64,000 nucleotides of DNA from Liolophura sinensis (taxonomy: Eukaryota > Mollusca > Polyplacophora > Chitonida > Chitonidae): the NCBI RefSeq assembly GCF_032854445.1, contig NC_088300.1, forward strand, positions 11,439,191 through 11,503,190, given 5' to 3'. Both the position numbers and the translations under genes were made by a program. Positions 46,001-58,000 of this stretch are shown in pieces; position 1 is the first letter of the stretch, and each line of letters starts with the position of its first letter. The notes under the pieces are model-generated. The model saw only the letters and a program-made list of their open reading frames with translations. It was not told where the DNA came from and did not search any database.

Positions 46001-49000
46001 TAGTCCCGGACTGCTATTATCAACGTGTCCACTTTTAATACACCACCTGTACCTAGGAGTTCATAGGAGTCATTTTTCCACGTACCGATCACCACATTCT
46101 GAGAGAAAGTGATTTTTTTTTTTTCACCTGAAATTGAGTTTTTCTTTCTTTCTACCAACCCATTTTACATACTAAAATTGAATATTTTTGTACCGGGGGT
46201 ATGTTACTAAACTTCACTAATTAAAGTAATTATCACTACATATGAACTCAAGCTGGCCTCCTGGCTAGTTGATACAGCAAAGTGATAATCAGCACACATT
46301 GCAGTTTAATACTGTTACATGTATTTCAGGATACCAGTCCAATGAAGTGTGAAGACTGCCCAGAAGGCTTAGAGCATCAGTCTAGATTGATTGAACTCAC
46401 AACATGAGCAATTGTTCTTGACATCACTTTTAAAAGATATTTAGTAGTCATGAATCATGACAGAATGGTCATGCATTAATTGCTGACAGAATATTTGGTT
46501 GTCACTCTTAGTCTTAGTCTGGAAAAGGAATTGTCAAAAATGATCTAAACAAAAAAAAAAAACTTTGAAAAAATCGGAAATCATGCAACACTTTACATGT
46601 ATAATTATAAATCTGAATAGTTCATCCAGATGAAAGCTGTGTGCATTATCTAAATTTTCTTGAAGTATTATCCTTACTTGACATAAAAACGAAGATTTCA
46701 ATCAACAAAAGCAGTTCAAAACGAAGTCTGATTTGAATTATTGACTGGGTACTAATCACATGAAATTTACCACAAAAGCCAGCCACCGGTAATGAGAAAA
46801 TCAAGATACCCAGAAACAGTGATTCACCCCATGGAGTATTAACCATAATGATCTTCAAATAGAGAGGCTACATATGCAGAAAGATAAAATACACTGCTGC
46901 GTTATGTATCAATGCATTGTCACTTTTTCCACGACGAATGCGCGCTGGATCTCAGCCGACAACAGCCTGAAGTCCTATCATCCAGGCATCTCCTAGTTCA
47001 GTCTTTGAGCAAAAAACACGCTTTTGTAGCAAATCAATGTCGCTGGTAAGTGTTCACATCTGTCAAAGAAGGTTTTAATTTCGCTGCGCCAAGATATTAG
47101 CGCCACCTGACATCAGGGGGAGGAAACCAGTCAGACCACTTGCGCTCGCGTCTTGAAGGCTAATGTCAAAAACAGAACGATCGGAAGCCAAAGTAGGTCC
47201 AGTTATTCGTTAGGACCAATGTGGCAGAGACCAAAGGAGTATGCTATGTCTCATGTTTGATTTCATAACCCACTCCGCAGCCAAAAATTGCCTTCTTAAA
47301 TCTGATCAGTGGAGACGATCATGAATATTTCCGTAAAAGAGAGATAACTCCAAACGTGAACAGGTTCATTCTCCTAAGGATGGCTAAATACAATGCCGAA
47401 ATATTGAGTCACAATGAAGTCTTTTTTTGTCTACATGTGTATTGCAAACAGGTTGCTTCGCTAAAATTTGGATATGTTCAAACTGAGTTTATGTAACATT
47501 TTGAATATTTTCTTAAAAAAAACAAACTCAAATTGAGTAAATATAACCAGTTATTGAGTTTTTTATTCAGTCGACAGACCGAATACCAGCTCGTCCAGAC
47601 GTCTGTAAACCTCAGTACCGTACCGTACATGTGCATGCGTATAAAAGTTAATTCATGTATAAACAGGTATGAGCTGAATATAAAACATTTGTACCTATGT
47701 AGATAAACAATACACATTGTGTCCAAAAAAAAAAATTTGAGAAAAAATATTACAATGCTGATATGAGCAGCCACCATGTCCACGAACGAAGTGGCCATAA
47801 AGGCCAATTAGGCCTACTGCAACAATGTATACTGCTATTAATCTACCTTCTTGTTGACAGATTCGCCAGGAGGTTTGAAACTTGCTAGTTTGTTTATTTT
47901 GCATCACTTGCAGTTTGCCTGAAGTTTTTAATAAATATATATCCCAGTCTTGAGGGATCAGAGGAATACTGACAGGGGCTTTAACAAAACGAGGGCCCAA
48001 TAGTCCAACAGTACCTTATAAGGCATTGTTCAATCTTTGAACCACATAATCCAAAGACCCAGGGATAGTGAGAGATTAACAGAATCCATAAACAGCAGCA
48101 TTTACAATAGAGTTTGACATCTGCTTCTGTTTATCCCTGCACAACAGCAACGATGATTATTAGGCCTACTTCAGTCAAGATTTGTCAAAATATAATTACA
48201 TGTACCATGTGTTCTCGCATTGGTTTGACAGCTGAGCAACACGTTTGTACAGTAAAATTGCATTGAAAGACTACTTTTGTCCGCTGTTTTGCGCATTTGA
48301 GGAAGAGAAACCTATATGAGTCCAATTTTAAAACAAGGCTGTTCGCAACGTGTATTTATAATGTATGCTGAGACTGGATGGAAATGGTGCGCATTGTAAG
48401 TGGCATGTATCCTGACACAACTGCATGGAAGTTTTCATCTGAAGGAACTCACCACTGATGGAGTATTTCTGTTTGCAAAATTACGACATGGATTGGCCAA
48501 CTATTAGATTACCTCATATTTACCCAGAAAGTTAGTTTAGTGGCAGTGTGACTAAAGTATGCTAAGAATTTTCTGTGTTATAATTTTTCCTGGTATGGCT
48601 TTTTCACAAAGTGCTTTACAGCTAAAAGGTATATTTGACATCCCTCTCTTTTCCCATAGAGGCAGACGAGAAAAGTCTCCAGACAGTTGTAAATCTATTT
48701 TTCTTAAAACGGAGATCATAAACTTAATATTGTATTTGCATGTGCAGAAATTTATGTCCATTACCAGCTTCACGTAGCAACAATTTTAAACCTGTTATGA
48801 ACATGAAAGCATGTGATATATATGTATGAGAGAGAGAAAGTTTAATTTAATTTGAGGTTCAGTTCTGATCATGATTTTATTGTTCATACATACATACACT
48901 TTTACAAGTAAATTATCTTGATTAGAGATATGCATTGTAGAATAAAACAGTTATGAAGCACAGTGATACATGTTCAGTTGGTTATAATAAAGGAAGGACA

Positions 49001-52000
49001 GGTATTAACAAATATTACATAAAAAAGAAACATGTACATGTACGAAAAATAAAGTCAGAGCCATATACTGTAAAGTATTTATTATTCAAGGGAATTAATG
49101 TCCACATATTAATTTAATCAATGGAAAATACGGAGTTAAAATATGGCCCAATTACTCAAACAGGTATTATGAACGGTCCTCTTTGTGTCCTACGGTGTGG
49201 CTAATCCTCATAATCTGGGTCAAAGATTAAAACAATGGGAAATGGATTGTGACTATGCAAGAAGATGATTTTGCACCTAATTTCAGTAGTGTTCAAAGAG
49301 GTGTCACTTGTTTTCACACCTGCCTTTGAGTGTCGAGTGAGTGCTCTTAATCAACTGGTAAAGTGACATAAATTCTCTATCATCGGAGCCAGTCATTCAT
49401 GCTTGATTAAGGCAGTCAAGCAACGCGATTAATTGTTTGTTGTCGGGTTTAATCGTCCTCTGCAGCCAGTTAGAAACTCCTAACATTGCCCACGTTGAAC
49501 AGATCACAATTTGTTAGTAGCTCACTCATTGGTCCACAGGAGACACATAGCCAATAGGATAACGTGTATCAAAGCAACATTCATTGGAAGCCAACACGTG
49601 TTGGAATCTACTTTTATTTCACTTCACTGTTATACGGAAGATTCATCAAGCTAAAGACGAATAAACGCCCACTTTGTTTTATACCCACTAAGCCTTATGT
49701 CCATAGTTCATATATGTTTAAAGCCTAATTTTGATTTAAGTACAACCAACACACACTTGTCACAGATGCAGCCATTGGCGATCGAAGTCAACTGCTCAAC
49801 GCTACATGTAAATTTTGGAATGCAATTCCATCACAAAATTGAGGGGATTTTCCCTAGGTCTGCATCGAAGACGGTTTGTAAAAGGAGCCCTAAATACTTC
49901 TTCGTCATTTGATGAAATACATAAGTTTTTGTTTAGCTGAACTCAGTTCCTCAAGTTCCCAGGCAAGTTTATTTTGGATTATATCTGTGAATGTTTTTGG
50001 ACAGTGATGTGTATAGATCTTGCACTCCTGGATGTCATTTTACCTTCGTTGTTGATGACCTGTAATATAAAAACACCAGACAACATTCTAGCTAAACACA
50101 ACTTGTTCACTCAGTAATTGTTCTATAATTATTTCATTTGACAGTTGTAAAATCACCATACACGATAAAAGTCGGCAGTGCCGTGTATACTGACTCATGT
50201 TGCAGATCAGCGTGATTCAGCGGTTACATATACGAAAGTTAGCTGTACCTATTACTGCGCTGAGTGACACTCTCTGTTGATTTCACTGTCTCGTCGAGGA
50301 CGGTGAAGTTGATTGTGATGGCACTTGACCTGAGTATCCATTTAGCGTTTATAGAACACTTGCAATTTTGGAAAATCGGTGGGTGTTGCCGTTACCATGT
50401 TCTCTACATGAAAAAAAAAACTGCGGAAGAGAAAACACTGGATGGCAGTGCTCCCTAACCAGGTTCAGTGGACTCTTGAGCACCCTTACATCACTCATGT
50501 CTTGTGCGTAGAATTAATAAACAGTAAATGTTGAGGGTGGTTTGTTAAGAAGCATAGCATGTATTGTATTGAATGAATAAATGATTATGGCTTAGTGCCA
50601 CATGCATGTATTGGGAATTTTGCATGTATGCAAAGCACATTCACACAAAGTAAAATTTTCCATTTCTGTCCCTCCTGAGATCTTTGGTAACGTTGTTGTT
50701 ATTATTTTATATTTCAGGCTGCTCAAGACTTACAAGACTGCTGCCCTAAACCTGAGACGGAGTGTGTGCTGTACGAGTTAAATATGAAACTGACAGGTCC
50801 AATCACTGATGAGCAGAACACACGTGGACGCAAACTGCACGCACCTGAGGAAACATCCCGGACATTCGGGATTCTGCTGGCTAGACAAATACCCAGGGTA
50901 CTGTGCACATGTCTACACTCATAAAGGAATAGTCCACACAGGGTACTGTACATTTGTCTATACTCATAAAGGAATAGTCCACACAGGGTACTGTGCATTT
51001 GTCTACACTCATAAAGGAATAGTCCACCCAGGGTACTGTGCACATGTCTACACTCATAAAGGAATAGTCCACCCAGGGTACTGTACATTTGTCTATACTC
51101 ATAAAGGAATAGTCCACCCAGGGTACTGTGCACATGTCTACACTCGTAAAGGAATAGTCCACCCAGGGTACTGTACATTTGTCCACACTCATAAAGGAAT
51201 AGTCCACCCAGGGTACTGTGCACATGTCTACACTCATGAAGGAATAGTCCACCCAGGGTTCTGTGCACATGTCTACACTCATGAAGGAATAGTCCACACA
51301 GGGTACTGTACATTTGCCTACACTCATAAAGGAATAGTCCACCCAGGGTACTGTGCACATGTCTACACTCGTAAAGGAATAGTCCACCCAGGGTACTGTA
51401 CATTTGTCTACACTCATAAAGGAATAGTCCACACAGGGTACTGTACATTTGTCTACACTCATAAGGGAATAGTCCACCCAGGGTACTGTGCACATGTCTA
51501 CACTCATGAAGGAATAGTCCACACAGGGTACTGTGCACATGTCTACACTCATGAAGGAATAGTCCACACAGGGTACTGTACATTTGTCTACCCTGTCCGC
51601 CAAGGGTATTGTGCACATCTATATCCTTAAGTGTACATTTGTCTACACCCTTAAGGGAACAGTCCACCCAGGGTACTGTGCACATGTCTATATCCTTAAG
51701 GGAACAGTCCACCCAGGGTACTTTGTACATGTCTACGCTCATAAAGGAATAGTCCACTAATGGTACTGTGCACATGTCTATTTTCTTAAGGGAACAGTCC
51801 ACTAAGGGTACTGTACATTTGTCTACTCCATTAAGGGAAAAGTCCACCCAGGCTACCAAGCATTTGTTTATATTTGTGAGGGAAAGTACCATACCATCTC
51901 ACCACCACGTAAATGGTGCATGTTGTAGCGTGAGACCTGTCGGACCATTTCACATTACAACCCCAGTAAACTACAAGCAGTGAGATAACACTTCTGTTTA

Positions 52001-55000
52001 CCTCACTGGACAGATGATTTTTTTGGTCACGGTGCATGTCAAAATGGAAGCCCCTGTAAAATTCCACATTGTCAGGCTTTGATGCAAAATGACGTCTAAG
52101 CTAAATCTAAGCAATTCATTAAAATTTTTAATTACAATTAACCTTAAATCTGCTTCCCGTTATTTTCTCCCTTGGTCACTACACTAAATATTTGTACCTA
52201 TATTATGCCTAGCATTTTCACAAGGCAAGCAATAAGCATTGTCAGTTGTTGTTTGTCACTCTTTTAAGCTGACATGAAACAGTTTTTAGCTCGCCTTACA
52301 AAGGAGAGGCATTGTGAGGGAGGGATCAGATACTCCCGGTCACAGTGTCAGTGTCCAATTTGGTTAAAGTTTTTGGCCACCCATAGTACCAAAATAGCCA
52401 ATCATCTGTAGCGATGTGCATATCAAAGACAAAGGAAGGCTTTTACATCATAGCTCAGCGTTTTGCTCAGCTGTTCACAGAGTTCCAGTTGCCTTCCATA
52501 CTACATGGATTGCCAAATGCAGTTCGCGATTTGCATATCATATCAGACCTCTGTGGTAAAGCTGTGCACTATCTCCCAACTGTCTGTTACGGCCACAATG
52601 ATTTACAACTGCTCTGCAGCCATTATGTGTACAATAAACAGTCTTAGTTCTGACAGTACAATAAGTTTGGTCTTTGTTGATTTAATGGCAACATCTTGGC
52701 ACTATATAAATTAGAGGATAATATCTGTGTATGACAGAACGTGTCAATCATTCTACTTTTTTCTCTGAATGAATAGTTCTTACTGTTTCCCTCATGTTTT
52801 TTTTCTTAAATATACATTGTACAACTGCTGACATTTGAAATGACCAAAAGACATGAAGTAGAAATTCTTTATCTTTCTCTTCAAGTTGTGTTTGGTTGTT
52901 TGTGGACAGGTGCCATTATTCCCGGTGTACACACGATCAGGGGAGGTAACTGTGAGTATTGAGCTGGTCAGCACCGATATTGTCGTGACACAGGAACAGT
53001 TGGACCAGCTGCTTGTCTTCCACACCTTCGTCTTCTCCAATGTTCTCAGACTGGAGAAAGACCCAATGGAATTCTCTGCTGACCCAATGAATACCAGCTA
53101 CGTTGTGGTCCCTCTCAACTGTTTAGGTACACTTGTCTTAATTCTCACAGTAATACTGATCACATTTTAAATCTATTGTGTATATTGTTACTAACATTGG
53201 TACATTAAGTCTAAAAATGGAATTAAACTTCAAAAGGAAAAAATGACACATTTGTTCATTCAGTTTTCAATTTCATGTACAGTAATTGTTCAACATTTTC
53301 TCCTGTTTGTAAGGTGTTTATTCAAGCTTGTTCAGAAGGTATTATTCTGTGCAAACTGAAAAAAAAAGATTGTGAAGCCCTTGTTATAAATATACATAAA
53401 TTGCACTAAAAGTTGCTCTTTCATGTGCGAAAAAGTTGAGGAATGAGGGTATACACATTTCAAAATACAAAATTATGGAATCTTGTGAAATATTATGAAC
53501 ATGTCAATAGTTTATTGGCAAATGTATATGTATGAGATTCCCAAATGCATCCTTGGTATACAGTACATCTAAGTCCTATTCCTATATTTCAAACTTTTTC
53601 AGCAGAGAATCCGGGTGGCTTGTGTATTGACTGGGACTTTGTGGAACATCTAGGAAAACGATCTTCCCCAGTAGAGCAAGCAAAAATTTATGATGCAAAG
53701 CGAGAAAAATTTTTGTTTCAAACAGAACAGTTTCAGGATGCCGTAGTAATGCCGTCATACCGTAACATTGACCAGCCTCAGTATTTCTATGTAGCAGAGA
53801 TTCGCCATGACCTCACCCCTGTCAGCCCATTCCCTTCTCCAGACCTATACAAGACATTTAAGGATTACTACGCAGTGAAGTATGGATTAGTCATCACGAA
53901 TACGGAGCAGCCCCTCCTTGATGTGGACCACACGTCTGCCAGGCTAAATTTGCTCACACCACGCTACATGAACCAGAAAGGAGTGGCTCTGCCGACAAGC
54001 AGCGCGGACACAAAGCGGGCTCGCCGTGAAAATCTACAGCAGAAGCAGATCCTTATCCCAGAGCTCTGTGACGTTCATGTCTTCCCGGCCTCACTCTGGC
54101 GCAAAGCCGTTTGTCTGCCTGCCATCCTGTATAGGACCAACCATCTGCTTATTGCTGAGGATCTCAGAGCACGCATCGCAAGGGAGACGAAAATAGGGCG
54201 GGAAAAAATCCCCTCAGATTTCTGCTTTCCTAAACTTGACTTTGGGTTTGACACAAACCCAGAAAAAATAAAGATTGAATCTGTGTGGGAGAACGGTACA
54301 AATGGAGATATGAAGGAAGGGACAGTCAGTGCTACATCCATCTCTGAAGAGAACCCTCAACCACAAGTTCACCAAAGTTCTGTCACCACCATCTTGGTAG
54401 AAAATAATTTTAACCAGTCAAATAATAGAGAGATCCCATTTGTTGATCTTCAGCTGGAGGTTGGAGGGGTTCAGGAAGGAGGGGATAGTGCTTTCAGCGG
54501 ATCCACTCCCGAGGACCTGGACTCTGATCCTGGGGCTGATACATTCAACTCGGTAAGCACTGATTCAGACAGCGTGTACAACACAGCACAGGAGGGCGAC
54601 ACAGACATGGACAGTGACGAAGATCTTGCGGGTCCGAACATTAGCGACCATACTCTGGTGGATCAACACATAGGCATTCTGGACAACTCGGTCATTGTTA
54701 TTGACACGGCTGTAATGCCCTTAGAAAACCACTTTCAGAAACTGAAGATTGTGGAGTTGAAGGATGATGGATCTGTGACACCCACAGCAGAGGTGAAATG
54801 CAAACTCACAGAGCCCAGTGGTGTTCACAAATCTGACATCAGTGGGCAGGAATCAAGCTTTATGATCAAAATAAAACAGCCTGATAGTAGTGGAAATAAA
54901 TCGAGTTATAGGGACAACATGAAACAGGCTGGTATCAGTGAACAAGAATGCGGTTACAATGACAACAAAAATCAGTCTGATATCAGTGAGCAGGATTCCA

Positions 55001-58000
55001 ACTATATGGATGACATGAAACAGTCTGATATCAGTGAGCAGGATTCCAACTACAGGGACGACATGAAACAGTCTGATATCAGAGGACAAGAATCCATTTG
55101 TATGGACAAAATAAAGCAGTCTGATATTAGGATAGAGTTTGTCAACACAGATCTTGCCAAAGACATCAACCTATGTGCTAATAATGGGGTGGAAGGAGGT
55201 GCTGCTGGTTGGGAAGACATGGGCACTGACGGCGAGGCAGAACGAGTGATGAGCCTTCTGGGGCCTGAAGTACTTCAGATATCGGATGGTGTGGTTGGTA
55301 TGATATGTCCCAACTCCAGACAACTCACAAATGAGACCCCTGCTGCCACATCTCCTGATAAATATGCGAGTGCAGACAACACGAAGGTAGAAAAAATTAA
55401 ACCTGATACATCATTAAAGAGTAGTCCCAAATACACATTCAGTATTCATTCTGAGGCAGTTTGTAGGGAGGAAGAAGACAGCATTGATACCTCAAACTGT
55501 GCCACATCACCTGTACATTCTGCATGTATTGTTGATTGGACAAGTCACTCTCAGAATGAGGCCAATCATGTGGTAAACTCTGCTCAACACATCAAAGGTA
55601 TTGACAGTTCCAGTGCTCAACATGACCAGGTGGGTGGCAAGGGTAGTGCCACTCCCAGTGCTCAACATAGCCAGGTGGGTGTCAAGGGTAATGCCAGCCC
55701 CAGTACACAACATGGGCAGGTGGGTGTAAATGGTAATGAAAGCCCCTGTGCTCAATTTGGCCAAGGGGGTATCAATGGTAGTGAAAGTCCCGATGTTCAA
55801 CATGGCCAGGTGGGTTTCAGTCTCAGCATGATCAGCCCCACACCTGCTCAGTGTGCACAGCTGAGGGGTTCTCAACTTGATAAAGTTGATATGAACAAGG
55901 ATAAGACTTGTCTGATAAGCAGTATAGTAAACCCAGTAAAATCTGTGGAAGTCAGTTTGACAGCCCCTAAAGAGGCACCCCCCAGAGAAGATCCTGTGGG
56001 CATTGGCGTCTGGGGTGAGAATGTCCAATCAGTGATGCCCACAAATTCTAGTGTCACCAACACAGAGAGGGTTGTAAGTTTGGACAAAGATGTGAATCTA
56101 AGCACTTTCTTAGGCCCCAGTCCATGCACAATTCTCCAGGCTCTAACCATGTCTAATGCCAATGACTTTTTCAGTTTAGAGCGTTTAGAGACAATAGGAG
56201 ACTCATTCCTAAAATATGCCATTACGATTTACCTGTACTGTACATACCCAGGCATCCACGAGGGCAAGCTCAGCTACCTGCGCAGTAAGCAGGTCAGCAA
56301 TTACAACCTCTACCGCCTGGGGAAGAAGAAGGGTCTCCCAGAGAGCATGGTGTCGGCCAAGTTTGAGCCGAACGATAACTGGCTTCCGTCTGGTTATGTC
56401 ATCAATGAGGGTAAACGGCGAGGACCTGTCCCCAAAGTGCTGATCAGTTCATGTGCAGTGAGAGACAAGTCTACAGCGGCAACAGCCCCCATTAGGGTAG
56501 AGGAACGCTCCTCAGAGGACAGTGGGAGTGGAGACTCCGGTAGCATTCGCATCAGCTGTAATCACCGCTCCAACGGTAACCTAAGCAGGTCATCACGCAT
56601 GGCCAACATGCAGCAACTCAAGTTCAAACAGGAGCTGGAAGAAGTGAGTCGGTGTCAGGAGGTGGAGAACCGTGCTGACCAGCTGGACACCGCCAAACAA
56701 CTACTCCCATACAACCTGCGCACCCAACAGATCATTCCTGACAAGAGTGTGGCGGACACTGTGGAAGCTCTCATTGGCTGTTACCTCACATCCTGTGGAA
56801 AGCGTGGGGCACTGCTTTTCATGTCGTGGCTAGGATTACGAGTTTTCCCAAAGAAGGATGGATACCCTGATTCAGTCCCAGAAGAGGTGAGTCTGCTTAA
56901 CATGGATAAATAGGTTTCTGTGGATAAAATAGATAGACTATTTATTTGATTTGTATTTAAAGCCATGCTTAGTAGGTTTTCATACGTGTGATGGCTGGTA
57001 GTTTCATGGCTGGAGAAAACCAGAGTACCCGGTAAAGAACGCTGACATTCGCCAGGTACTTGACAAACCTCTTGACAAAAGCCAAAACAGCGAGAACTGG
57101 ATTAGAGCACATGACCTCATTCAGCAAGGCCCTAATGGTCACATCGAATTAGCGCCTTTACCATCTGAGTAATGGGCTATTGTAAGAATTACTGAAATTT
57201 TATTTATTTGATTGGTGTTTTATGCCGTACTCAAGAATAGTTCACTTATACGACGACAGCCAGCATTATGGTGGGAGGAAACCGGGCCCAGCCCGGGGGA
57301 AACCCACGACCATCCGCAGGTTGCTGGAAGACCTTCCCACTTACGGCCGGAGAGGAAGCCAGCATGAACTGGACTTGAACTCACAGCGACCGCATTGGTG
57401 AGAGGCTCCTGGGTCATTACGCTGCGCTAGCGCGCTAACCGACTGAGCCACGGAGGCCCCCAAAATCCTGAAATTCTTTATACTTTATCTAAATTAGATG
57501 TCACCATAGGCATACAAGTAGGTATATTAAAATACCGTAATATGGGTCAGGATTCGGCCGATTGTTTTTACAGAGGTCATGTGGTATGTAGTCTGGAGGT
57601 ATTTGGTTATGGATTAGGGTAAGGATTTAGTAGGATCTAATTAGCTAACTGGCACTTGAACCAATAAAACGTAAATTGACTAGAACTGCAAGCAATTGTA
57701 GGGCTTCCAAGTGGTCTGTACACACAGTTTTTAGTGTCTACTACAGAACAAATCTGTTTCATTCCCTGTCTCCACAACAGATCATTTGAATCCATTGATT
57801 CTGTGTTCTGTCAAAAGACCGCAGGTTTTCTGATATAAGTGAAAAGTGAAGTATTCCTTGTTAGACAGTGACAGTGTGTTTGAGCAATCTACCTTGACAA
57901 ATGAAATTTCCATGGCGTCGTCATTAATATATGTATCCAAGAGGCTTTGTCCTGTGCTTTGCCTTCAATAATTCTGGTTCATCCTGACTACCCTGAATGA

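Noticed and set aside
50723-51892. Long frames on both strands with 15-residue repeats (Tyr/Cys/His-rich)
   Set aside because: Produced by the 45-bp intronic array beside Dicer exon 9; the Dicer frame itself stops soon after the donor.
53545-53602. Upstream extension of the large Dicer frame starting at an ATG at 53545
   Set aside because: The acceptor TTTTTCAG ends at 53602 and the previous exon joins there in phase, so the 19 upstream codons are intron.
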